NCBI GenBank assembly: GCA_947581855.1
Contig: CANPVZ010000007.1
Coordinates: 62,001-126,000, forward strand
Reading direction: 5' to 3'
Source of the DNA: an uncultured Phocaeicola sp.
GTDB lineage: Bacteria > Bacteroidota > Bacteroidia > Bacteroidales > Bacteroidaceae
Length of the DNA stretch: 64,000 bases
Numbering within the stretch: the stretch's first letter is position 1; every line of letters starts with the position of its first letter. Shown here piece by piece: positions 9,165-17,015 of the stretch. Below the pieces are notes generated by a model. That model worked only from the letters and a program-made list of their open reading frames with translations. It had not been told where the DNA came from and did not search any database. The position numbers and the translations under genes were made by a program.

Positions 9165-9964
9165 GCAAAGTTATAATTCAAGCCTTGATTTCCTGTGCTG
9201 TATTTCTGGCAGTACTATTTGGATTTGCCCAAGTAGATTGGCTTTCTGTTTTACAACTGAACAACGGCTCTTTGGAAAAGAAATTGGGAGATATCTATTG
9301 GGATTTTTATAGGCAGCAGGGAGATTATATGGAAGATGAAGAGCTTTTACTCCCGATTGATTCGTTAGTGGAGCATATCTGTACGGCAAATGATATTGAT
9401 AGGGAAGATATTAAGTTACATTTGTTGAAGACGGAAGATGTGAATGCTTTTGCACTTCCCGATAAACATTTGGTAATTCATAGTGCATTGGTACTTGAGT
9501 GTAAGAATGAGATGGAGTTGTGTGGGGTAATAGCTCATGAGATAGCCCATATGCAAAAAGGCCATGTGATGAGGAAACTAACGAAGTCGGTTGGATTATC
9601 CGTTTTATTGAATATGGCAGGTGGAAGTTCTTCTGAAGCAATAGCTCAAACCTTGCATTTACTTTCTTCTACAGCTTATGACCGTTCATTGGAAAGTGAG
9701 GCGGATGCTACCGCTGTAGGTTATTTAATGAATGCAGGAATAGATCCGGAACCATTTGCGGATTTTCTCGTAAGGATAGATAAAGAAGAAGATATGCCGG
9801 ATTTTGCCGTATGGATAAGTACACATCCCGACTCGAAAGCTCGTGCGGAAAAAGTAATAAATCTTTCGCAGGGACAACATACAGCATATAAACGTTTGTT
9901 AGGTGTAGGAGAATGGGAAAGATTAAAAGCGAATCTTTTAGATAGGAGTCAATCCGGACAGTGA
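9161..9964 (+). CDS. M48 family zinc metalloprotease, membrane-anchored
   Basis: A 267-residue protease. Residues about 5-24 form an N-terminal membrane anchor or signal; then comes an M48 peptidase domain with HEIAH at 126-130 and the third ligand in the ExxxD motif ESEAD (Glu about 178). A QMKGH-like AHMQKGHV follows the zinc motif, as in BepA/YfgC and Oma1-type members, which act in envelope quality control. There is no TPR tail. Last gene of the TM2-DUF2752-DUF4870 operon; likely acts on periplasmic or membrane substrates, perhaps its operon partners. The substrate is unknown. Confidence 0.92.
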   Translation: MSKVIIQALISCAVFLAVLFGFAQVDWLSVLQLNNGSLEKKLGDIYWDFYRQQGDYMEDEELLLPIDSLVEHICTANDIDREDIKLHLLKTEDVNAFALPDKHLVIHSALVLECKNEMELCGVIAHEIAHMQKGHVMRKLTKSVGLSVLLNMAGGSSSEAIAQTLHLLSSTAYDRSLESEADATAVGYLMNAGIDPEPFADFLVRIDKEEDMPDFAVWISTHPDSKARAEKVINLSQGQHTAYKRLLGVGEWERLKANLLDRSQSGQ

Positions 9965-10033
9965 TTTTTTCTTTCAGCGCAGTTTTTCTCGCTATTTTTT
10001 TCTTTCTTTGTGTTACGAAAAGCGGTTCTTTTT

Positions 10034-10951
10034 ATGGAAAGATATGATTTGATTACAATATTAGGTCCTACGGCATCAGGGAAAACTCCTTTGGCGGCGG
10101 TACTAGCTTACGATTTGGATGCGGAGATTATCAGTGCAGATAGTCGTCAGATTTACCGAGGTATGGATTTGGGAACCGGAAAAGATCTGGCCGATTATAC
10201 GATAAATGGGATAACGATACCTTATCATTTGATTGATATTGCCGAACCGGGATACAAATACAATGTTTTTGAGTTTCAGCGTGACTTTCTTGTAGCTTAT
10301 CAGGATATAGTAGGAAGAGGAAAAATTCCGGTTTTGTGTGGAGGAACCGGTATGTATATTGAATCGGTTTTAAGGGGATATCGCTTGTTACCCGTTCCGG
10401 AAAATACAGTGTTAAGAACCTCGTTGGCAGGGAAGTCGTTGGAAGAGCTGACCCATATACTGAATGGTTATAAGAAGTTACATAATTCAACAGATGTAGA
10501 TACAATAAAACGGGCTATCAGAGCTATTGAGATAGAAGAATACTATCGGTCAATACCGGTGAAGGAACGTGAATTTCCTTCATTAAGAAGTTTGGTCATC
10601 GGATTGAAGATTGATAGGGATTTGCGGAGGGAAAAGATAACCCGGCGTTTGCATCAGCGTCTGCACGAGGGGATGGTCGAAGAAGTGAAAACATTATTGA
10701 AACAAGGGATTGCGGCGGATGATCTGATTTATTATGGTTTGGAATATAAGTATCTGACTTTGTATGTGATTGGCAAACTTTCTTACGAAGAGATGTTTAA
10801 AGGACTGGAAACCGCCATCCACCAGTTTGCAAAGAGGCAGATGACGTGGTTTCGGGGAATGGAACGGCGGGGAATACCTATACATTGGGTAGATGCTGCC
10901 TTGCCGATGAATGAAAAAATAGCATATATTAAGAAGTTATTAATGGAATAG
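10034..10951 (+). CDS. miaA: tRNA dimethylallyltransferase
   Basis: Adds dimethylallyl to N6 of A37 in tRNAs reading UNN codons. The 305-residue protein has the P-loop GPTASGKT (11-18), the DSRQIYRGMDLGTGK substrate motif, the GGTGMYIESVLRG segment and a C-terminal QFAKRQMTWFRGM. A GTG at 10010 would add eight residues, but the ATG at 10034 sits just before the conserved start (RYDLITILGPT), so it is preferred. Bacteroidales often carry two MiaA paralogues, and this one could be the second. Twelve bases separate it from the lipid kinase gene, so the two are probably co-transcribed. Confidence 0.95.
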   Translation: MERYDLITILGPTASGKTPLAAVLAYDLDAEIISADSRQIYRGMDLGTGKDLADYTINGITIPYHLIDIAEPGYKYNVFEFQRDFLVAYQDIVGRGKIPVLCGGTGMYIESVLRGYRLLPVPENTVLRTSLAGKSLEELTHILNGYKKLHNSTDVDTIKRAIRAIEIEEYYRSIPVKEREFPSLRSLVIGLKIDRDLRREKITRRLHQRLHEGMVEEVKTLLKQGIAADDLIYYGLEYKYLTLYVIGKLSYEEMFKGLETAIHQFAKRQMTWFRGMERRGIPIHWVDAALPMNEKIAYIKKLLME

Positions 10952-10963
10952 GAAACGAAAGAT

Positions 10964-11893
10964 ATGGCAATAGAGGAAAACAGATGGGGAATTATATATA
11001 ATCCGAAAGCTGGGACGCGGAAAGTACAAAAGCGTTGGTTCAAAATCAGGGAGTATCTGGAGGAACGAAATGTAGTATTTGACTATTTACAGTCGGAAAG
11101 TTTCAAGTCGGTGGAACGTTTATCGTGTATGCTGGCTAATAACGGTTATCGTACGATTGTTATTGTAGGCGGAGACGGAGCTTTGAATGATGCTATTAAC
11201 GGGATTATGAATTCTACCGCGCCGGATAAGGAAAATATCGCATTGGGAATTATTCCGAATGGTATTGGTAACGATTATGCTTCTTATTGGGGCATTGATT
11301 TTGATGATTATAAGAAAGCTATTGATTGCATCATTAATCATCGCGTCAGGAAAGTAGATGTAGGGGCCTGTTCTTATTTTGATGGTGAAAAGCATGTGTG
11401 CCGTTATTTTTTGAATGCCGTGCAAATAGGTTTGGGAGCCAGAGTAGTGCGTATCTCCGACGGTACGTTTCGTTTCTGGGGTACACGGACGCTCTCTTTC
11501 TACGCTTCCATGTTTTTATTATTGTTTGAGCGCAAGCTCTATCGTATGCATCTTCGTATTAATGATGAACATGTACGTGGCCGTATTATGGCTGTATGTA
11601 TAGGAAGTGCTCGGGGATACGGTCTGACTCCGAATGCGGTTCCTTATAATGGTTGGCTGGATGTATCGGTCATTTATCGTCCCGAACTATTGCAGCTGTT
11701 TTCCGGAATGTGGATGTTGTTGCGCGGGCGCATTCTGAATTATAAGATGTTGAAACCTTATCGTACAAAAAAAGTATTGGTATTACGTGCCCGTAATGCA
11801 CAAGTGAGTGTGGATGGACGTATCCTTCCCAAATATTTTCCCCTTCAGGTAACGATTGTACATGAAGCGATTAGTTTTATTATTCCTAATTAA
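10964..11893 (+). CDS. YegS/DAGK-family lipid kinase
   Basis: A 309-residue protein of the diacylglycerol/sphingosine kinase family. Motifs: IIYNPKAGT near residue 10, the nucleotide-binding GGDGALNDAING at 69-80, IIPNGIGNDYA, and a beta-sandwich C-terminal domain. Members phosphorylate lipids (diacylglycerol, phosphatidylglycerol or sphingoid bases) at the inner membrane. Bacteroidales make sphingolipids, so a ceramide or sphingoid substrate is possible but not shown here. The transposase remnant begins within five bases of its stop codon; the gene itself looks intact (its C-terminal VHEAISFIIPN reads normally). Confidence 0.9.
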   Translation: MAIEENRWGIIYNPKAGTRKVQKRWFKIREYLEERNVVFDYLQSESFKSVERLSCMLANNGYRTIVIVGGDGALNDAINGIMNSTAPDKENIALGIIPNGIGNDYASYWGIDFDDYKKAIDCIINHRVRKVDVGACSYFDGEKHVCRYFLNAVQIGLGARVVRISDGTFRFWGTRTLSFYASMFLLLFERKLYRMHLRINDEHVRGRIMAVCIGSARGYGLTPNAVPYNGWLDVSVIYRPELLQLFSGMWMLLRGRILNYKMLKPYRTKKVLVLRARNAQVSVDGRILPKYFPLQVTIVHEAISFIIPN

Positions 11894-11896
11894 TAA

Positions 11897-12211
11897 TGTG
11901 CCGACTCCATATACGCAAACAATGCCAACAGGAAGTTCTGCACGAAATATGGAATAGCGATGTCCTTTGTACGCAAGGGAAGAGCCGCAAAGGACGAGCC
12001 GGTGAGGAAGCTTCTCAGAAGTGAACTCTCAAGAGAAAGAGCCACCAGGCTTGAAGGAAGCTTCGGCACGCAGAAACAGCATTACTCACTCTCAAGGATA
12101 AAGGCACGGAACAGGAAAACGGAAATCCTGTGGATTTTCTTTGGAATACCTACGGCAAACGCCATATGGATGATTGACAAAATCAGAAGCAGACAGAGTA
12201 AAGCGGCATAA
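11897..12211 (+). pseudogene. transposase C-terminal fragment (DDE type)
   Basis: An open frame of about 104 codons without a proper start reads DSIYANNANRKFCTKYGIAM, then FVRKGR, then EGSFGTQKQHYSLSRIKAR and ILWIFFGIPTANAIWM. This is the C-terminal third of a transposase of the IS1182/IS5-like group common in Bacteroidales, including the Glu-Gly-Ser-Phe-Gly motif with the last acidic catalytic residue. The N-terminal two thirds are missing: the frame starts within five bases of the lipid kinase stop. No terminal inverted repeats were identified. It is a dead remnant, probably left by a deletion or partial excision. Confidence 0.75.
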
Positions 12212-12597
12212 CACATGATTATAAAGAACCTATCAGAAGAAGTTGTCAGGCTTCTTCCGAAACATCATGCCCAAACGGATAAGATTTTAGGTGGGAGATA
12301 GAAAAATTACAATAAAAATGGAATATGAGATGATATTAGGCGATCATATTCATATGCCATCTTATTTTTAAGACATTTACTGAATATCCCTAAGTATAGA
12401 AAAAGTACCACTTTACACCTAATGATCCTTGGTTAAAGTGGCACTTTTTATTTATTCAGTTATAGTCTGTAACTTTAGCTAATTCATTTTTGACTTTTTG
12501 GATAGCTCCATCCAATCTGTTTTCCGAGTCTTTTGATAAAGATGCCGGACAGAGACGGCTACGATACAATTTAAAAGTGGTTAGTATGAAGTGTAAA
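12212..12597. other. non-coding stretch between transposase remnant and Crp-type gene
   Basis: Contains the terminator at 12400-12449. The first 90 bases may be further IS remnant. No gene recognised. Confidence 0.5.
12400..12449. terminator. strong bidirectional terminator
   Basis: A 16-base stem, A-tract plus GTACCACTTTA (12400-12415) pairing with TAAAGTGGCACTTTTT (12434-12449) with one mismatch. A and T tracts on both sides allow termination in either direction. It lies about 150 bases past the end of the Crp-type gene. Confidence 0.8.
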
Positions 12598-13299
12598 TTA
12601 TCCGATTTTGCTAATCTTTTTCAATTTCTCCTCATCAATCAGCTTTATTTTCCTTCCGTCGATAGCTATTAGTTTCTCGGTGGCGAAATTGGATAACGTA
12701 CGAATGGCATTCGAAGTAGTCATATTGGACAAATTAGCCAGATCCTCACGTGATAGATAAATACTTAATGTAAAACCATCTTCTTCCAATCCATAACTGT
12801 CTTTTAGAAATAATAATGATTCTGCTAGACGGCCGCGGATATGTTTTTGAGTAAGGTTGACAGTTCGTTCGTCCGAGATTCCTAAATCGATAGAAAGTTG
12901 TTTGATAAAGAATAAAGCTAGTTCGTTATTTTCCTGCACTAATTTGTAAACGGCATCCATGGGAATCATACATATAGTGGAAGGTTCAAAAGCTGCCGCA
13001 GCTGTAACAAAATTCCCTCCTGCAAAATAAGCACGGTATCCGAAGTATTCTACGGGTTTGATAACACGGATAATTTGGCTTCGCCCTCCAACGCCATCTT
13101 TATAAACTTTGACCTTTCCATTAATGAGACATAACAAATGGGTTGGGGTTTCCCCTTCACAATAAATGGTTTCATTCTTCTTATATCGTTGGATAGTGAA
13201 ATGTTGAGCTAAGAACTTTCTTTGCTCTTCGTTGAGAGGACGCCACATATCGGCTATACTCTCGATAATTTCTGATTCCGTAATATCTTTCTTTACCAT
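12598..13299 (-). CDS. Crp/Fnr family transcriptional regulator
   Basis: A 233-residue regulator: cyclic-nucleotide-binding-like beta-roll (about residues 20-130, with IYCEGETPTHLLCLINGKVKV) followed by a Crp-type winged helix (about 150-225, with LSREDLANLSNMTTSNAIRT as recognition region). The Arg-Ala-Ser cAMP-phosphate pocket of true CRP is not seen, and there is no Fnr cysteine cluster, so the ligand is unknown. The open frame could start 12 codons earlier, but that start lies inside the -7 element at 13333-13340; the ATG at 13299 is used. Divergent from the DUF5686 gene, which it might regulate. Confidence 0.9.
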   Translation of the reverse strand: MVKKDITESEIIESIADMWRPLNEEQRKFLAQHFTIQRYKKNETIYCEGETPTHLLCLINGKVKVYKDGVGGRSQIIRVIKPVEYFGYRAYFAGGNFVTAAAAFEPSTICMIPMDAVYKLVQENNELALFFIKQLSIDLGISDERTVNLTQKHIRGRLAESLLFLKDSYGLEEDGFTLSIYLSREDLANLSNMTTSNAIRTLSNFATEKLIAIDGRKIKLIDEEKLKKISKIG

Positions 13300-13332
13300 G
13301 TGGCTTCTGCTATAAAACCGTGTTATAGAGCA

Positions 13333-13340
13333 CAAAAATA
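13333..13340 (-). promoter_or_regulatory. Bacteroidota -7 element (TATTTTTG) for the Crp-type gene
   Basis: Exact TAnnTTTG match on the minus strand, 34 bases upstream of the chosen ATG. Confidence 0.65.
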
Positions 13341-13428
13341 CGGAAAAAACTTATTTCTTTCATCTTTTAGTTCAAAAAAGTTTTATCAGAGTCTTATTTC
13401 TCGTAAAAATGAACGTTAATTCCTATTG

Positions 13429-13453
13429 AAAAGAGGGGCTTTAGCCCCCTTTT
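13429..13453. terminator. terminator-like hairpin between two divergent genes
   Basis: GGGGCT/AGCCCC flanked by AAAAG and CTTTT arms, with one bulged A and a 2-base loop, then TTTATTTATT. It looks like an intrinsic terminator, yet no gene ends here: the Crp-type gene points away and the DUF5686 gene starts 31 bases further on. Confidence 0.6.
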
Positions 13454-13456
13454 ATT

Positions 13457-13464
13457 TATTTTTG
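13457..13464 (+). promoter_or_regulatory. Bacteroidota -7 element (TATTTTTG) for the DUF5686 gene
   Basis: Exact TAnnTTTG match 20 bases before the GTG start at 13485, giving a very short leader. The hairpin at 13429-13453 would occupy the -10 to -40 region. Confidence 0.6.
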
Positions 13465-13484
13465 TCCGGAAAAGAGCGCATAGA

Positions 13485-15662
13485 GTGAAAGAATATCTTA
13501 TTTGTTTCTTAATATGTCTGTTAGGACTGCAGACCGGAAATGCCGCCGGAAAAGAGGATTACTATATCCATGAAGAAGCGGAGAATGCTGATAGTATTAT
13601 AAAGCATGTAATTTCGGTGTCTCCCCGGTATGCCCATATTGTGGATGAATTTAATGCCGATTTATATGTCAGGGGACGTGTGAAAGTCCATCGTCGTAAT
13701 CATCTTATAAAGGTGGTTCCCTCTATGTTTCGTTTCGAAAAGGGAGTAAAAGACTATATTGTAGAGTCGATGAACGAAATACATTATACAGCACCGGATA
13801 TTTATGACCTTAAGGTGAAAGCATTGACTGGAACCATGCGGCGTAATAGGGGAGAAATAGGAAATATAATGGAGTATTTTAACATGAATGTGTATTCTTC
13901 TTCGCTACTTCCCGACAAGTTGCTGTCTCCCTTGAGTAAGAGTGGCATGAAACGTTACTATTATTTATTAGATTCGATATTGGGTGACGGAGATTCTTTG
14001 CGCTATAAAATATTAATTGTCCCGCGAAATAAAAGTAATCAGTTGATTAGTGGATATATGATTGTTAATCATGCTTCGTGGACAATCGATGAACTTTATT
14101 TTACGGGAAAAGTGGAACAGGTAACGTTTAGGGCAAAAGTAGAGATGGGTAAGAGCGGAAATTCCATGTATTTGCCAAAACGTTTTGATGTGAATATGCT
14201 TTTTAGTTTTGTAGGTAATAAAATAGAAGCCGGGTACGAAGCTGAATTTAATTATAAATCAGTTTCTCTTTCAAAAGTCCGGAAAAAAAGCACTTGGAAG
14301 AAAAATAAGTACGATTTATCAGAATCGTTTACTCTGAGTACGGATTCAACAAGTGTCATATCTGATACAGTGTATATGAAAAAAATACGTCCTTATCCGT
14401 TGACGGAAGAGGAAAGTAAGCTATATCAAGATTTTAAGTTAAGAAAAGATACAGTGAGACGGTTACACCGGAAAAAGTCTAATGGGGCTGTGTTTTTTGG
14501 TGAATTAGGGGATGCACTTATTAGTAATTATACAATCAATTTGGCGGAATTAGGAAGCGTTAAATGTTCTCCGCTTATTAACCCTTTGCTGTTTGGCTAT
14601 AGTCATAGCAACGGGTATTCGTACGTGCAGAAGTTCAAATATAACCTTCTTCTTCCAAGTCAGAAACTACTTCGCATTGTTCCTCGTTTTGGGTATAACT
14701 TTTCTCATAAAGAGTTTCATTGGAGAACAGATATTGATTTTGTTTATTGGCCCCAACGTATTGGTCAGATTAGTTTAAGAATGGGTAATGGAAATCGCAT
14801 ATATAGCAGTGATGTGCTGGACGATATCAAGAATTTGCCGGATACGGCTTTGAATTTTGACAAGATGAAACTTGATTATTTTAAGGATGATTATTTGATT
14901 CTGACTCATAAAATGGAGGTTTCCAATGGCTTTTCTGTAGAAGCGGGTATATCATATCATAGAAGGACGTTGGTTGATAAGTCAAACTTATACAATCCTC
15001 AGTTACAGGAACATCTTTCCGGAAAATTACGAGATCTTTATATCAGTTTTGCACCCCGGATTCGTTTGGAGTGGACACCCAAACTTTATTATTATATGAA
15101 CGGGAAACGTAAAATGAATCTTTATTCTCATTATCCTACATTCTCGATAGATTGGGAACGAGGTATAAAAGGAGTATTGGGCAGTACGGGTCGTTACGAA
15201 CGATGGGAATTCGATATGCAGCAGGAATTTAAATTAGGAGGTATGCGTAGCTTGTTTTACCGTGCCGGATGCGGTGCTTTTACCGATCAGGGTGATATGT
15301 ATTTTGTTGACTTTATAAATTTTGCCCGTAATAATCTTCCTATGGGATGGAATGATGAAATAGGGGGAGCCTTTCAGTTGTTGGATAGGCGTTGGTATAA
15401 CTCTTCAAATAAATATATCCGAGGACATGTTACTTACGAAACTCCTTTTTTGATATTTCACCATATACGTAAGTACACGAGCATCATTCAAAACGAACGT
15501 TTGTATGCAAGTGCACTATACGTCCCTCATTTGCTACCATATATAGAACTTGGATACGGGGTAGGTACTCATATTTTCGATGTGGGTTTCTTTGTCAGTT
15601 CAGTTAATGGAAAATTTGATACGGTGGGCTGTAAGTTTACGTTTGAACTATTTAACCGTTGA
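13485..15662 (+). CDS. DUF5686-family outer-membrane protein
   Basis: A 725-residue exported protein. The start is a GTG, as no in-frame ATG precedes the end of the signal peptide (hydrophobic LICFLICLLGLQTGNAAG, cut near residue 21). The N-terminal half is soluble, with DLYVRGRVKVHR near 60. From about residue 360 it has the alternating aromatic pattern of a large beta-barrel (GYSHSNGYSYVQKFKYN and YYYMNGKRKMNLYSHYP), ending in CKFTFELFNR. This fits DUF5686 proteins of Bacteroidota, which often carry a carboxypeptidase-like N-domain not obvious here. Function unknown. Divergent from the Crp-type regulator. Confidence 0.8.
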   Translation: MKEYLICFLICLLGLQTGNAAGKEDYYIHEEAENADSIIKHVISVSPRYAHIVDEFNADLYVRGRVKVHRRNHLIKVVPSMFRFEKGVKDYIVESMNEIHYTAPDIYDLKVKALTGTMRRNRGEIGNIMEYFNMNVYSSSLLPDKLLSPLSKSGMKRYYYLLDSILGDGDSLRYKILIVPRNKSNQLISGYMIVNHASWTIDELYFTGKVEQVTFRAKVEMGKSGNSMYLPKRFDVNMLFSFVGNKIEAGYEAEFNYKSVSLSKVRKKSTWKKNKYDLSESFTLSTDSTSVISDTVYMKKIRPYPLTEEESKLYQDFKLRKDTVRRLHRKKSNGAVFFGELGDALISNYTINLAELGSVKCSPLINPLLFGYSHSNGYSYVQKFKYNLLLPSQKLLRIVPRFGYNFSHKEFHWRTDIDFVYWPQRIGQISLRMGNGNRIYSSDVLDDIKNLPDTALNFDKMKLDYFKDDYLILTHKMEVSNGFSVEAGISYHRRTLVDKSNLYNPQLQEHLSGKLRDLYISFAPRIRLEWTPKLYYYMNGKRKMNLYSHYPTFSIDWERGIKGVLGSTGRYERWEFDMQQEFKLGGMRSLFYRAGCGAFTDQGDMYFVDFINFARNNLPMGWNDEIGGAFQLLDRRWYNSSNKYIRGHVTYETPFLIFHHIRKYTSIIQNERLYASALYVPHLLPYIELGYGVGTHIFDVGFFVSSVNGKFDTVGCKFTFELFNR

Positions 15663-16075
15663 TAATCTGATTTGGCTTTAATGGCATATACTCTTATTGG
15701 GTAGACGTACATGAACCTGTTTTCTGTCTATCATATTTTTTGCTCTCAAGGATTTAGTTGTGTAGAGTACCGGTAGACGTATCCGTTTGGGATATCTATA
15801 TATTATAATAAGGTGTAGAATGCCTGTTTTCGTTAATTAAATAACTGATAAAATTATGTCGTACAACTAGTTATTTTTTACTAGTAATGTCATATGCTCT
15901 AGTATTATTAGTTATTCAGGCTACTCATATAGCTTTTCTTTTATATAATAGGGGCTCTTTTTGTATTTGTGGCTATTTTAGTTTTTAAGGGATATTTCTT
16001 TCATCCATTACTGGTTAGCCGGATTAGAATGGTAAGGGGAGTATTTTTACCTGTAGACTATCTGTATTTCGTTAT
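15663..16075. other. non-coding stretch between convergent genes
   Basis: AT-rich, 413 bases, containing two ACTAGT sites near 15865 and 15885 but no clear terminator, repeat or gene, although two convergent genes end here. Confidence 0.5.
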
Positions 16076-16852
16076 TTAATAGGGGGATGCTTCTTTTTGT
16101 AATATGTCGGCGTGTTCTATATTTAGAGTGGACTTCGTTCCCATAACAATTGAAGGAATCTTAGGTCGGTTTAATGTTTGGCTGGTTTCGTTTCCATTCC
16201 CATCGTTTTCGGGCTGGGGAAAGTTTGTGTCTTCCTGATTATCGTCATTCATTTCTCCCTCCTCATCGGTAAAAGGTTCAGGACGTTGCGGCCCTTTATT
16301 ACGAAAAAGTATTGCGGCTATTGTGCCGGAGATGGCTCCGCTCAAGTGTCCCTCCCATGAAGTCGTCATCTTGGCAAAAAAAGGAAACATATTCCAGACT
16401 AATCCTCCATAAATAAATGTAACCAGCAAAGAACTGGCAATAAGCGGTATATGTTTCCGGAGTATACCGCTGAAAAACAGAAAGAAAGCTAATGCATAGA
16501 TTATTCCGCTGGCTCCTACGTGCCATCCGGGTTTGCCTATTATAAAAGTAAGTATTCCGCCCGCTATCCAAACAAAGAAGAAAACCAAAGTTCCCAAATC
16601 TTTGTAGAAATAAAATAATGCCCACATCAGGAATAACAGAGGAAATGTATTTGCGTAAAGATGTTTTATTCCGGTATGTATCAACGGATGAGCAAAGATA
16701 CCGAATACTCCTCTTTTTTCCATGGGATAAATACCTAGATGAGTAAAATCATATTCCATTCCGTATTGTAGAAATTGAATCATATATAATATAAAAAGGA
16801 AGAAAACAGGGAAGAGAAGAGATAAAAATAGGCGACGTTTATCTGTTTTCAT
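16076..16852 (-). CDS. rhomboid family intramembrane serine protease
   Basis: Inner-membrane protease that cuts transmembrane substrates. The 258-residue protein has six or so membrane segments, the HxxxN motif HLYAN (His64, Asn68), the serine motif GASG (Ser115) and the partner His in EGHLSGAISG (His169), so the catalytic dyad is complete. After the last segment there is an acidic, Asn/Gln-rich cytoplasmic tail (EEGEMNDDNQEDTN) with no known domain. A start nine codons upstream is possible; the ATG before KTDKRRLFL is chosen because it directly precedes the first membrane segment. Substrate unknown. Confidence 0.93.
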   Translation of the reverse strand: MKTDKRRLFLSLLFPVFFLFILYMIQFLQYGMEYDFTHLGIYPMEKRGVFGIFAHPLIHTGIKHLYANTFPLLFLMWALFYFYKDLGTLVFFFVWIAGGILTFIIGKPGWHVGASGIIYALAFFLFFSGILRKHIPLIASSLLVTFIYGGLVWNMFPFFAKMTTSWEGHLSGAISGTIAAILFRNKGPQRPEPFTDEEGEMNDDNQEDTNFPQPENDGNGNETSQTLNRPKIPSIVMGTKSTLNIEHADILQKEASPY

Positions 16853-16924
16853 GATGCTTTTTGTTATTTCTTTTTGCAATGCTAGTAAATTTTAAGTAAA
16901 AAGCGAAAATAATTATCGTTTTAA

Positions 16925-16955
16925 TTTTGCCTTTTTTGTAAATTCAGTATATTTG
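16925..16955 (+). promoter_or_regulatory. promoter of the GDE-GT4-GH57 glycogen operon
   Basis: TTTTG at 16925-16929, an 18-base spacer, and exact -7 element TATATTTG at 16948-16955. Both boxes fit the Bacteroidota consensus. A TTG-initiated frame overlapping the -7 box is therefore not translated; the ATG at 17016 follows with a leader of about 55 bases. Confidence 0.7.
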
Positions 16956-17015
16956 AGGACTGTAAAACATACAGTGCATGCAAATGTTTATTTTGAAAAC
17001 CTTAAAATATCAACT

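Noticed and set aside
16953..17015. N-terminal extension of the debranching enzyme from a TTG codon
   Set aside because: The TTG lies in the -7 element of the promoter, so the region is not transcribed as coding sequence.
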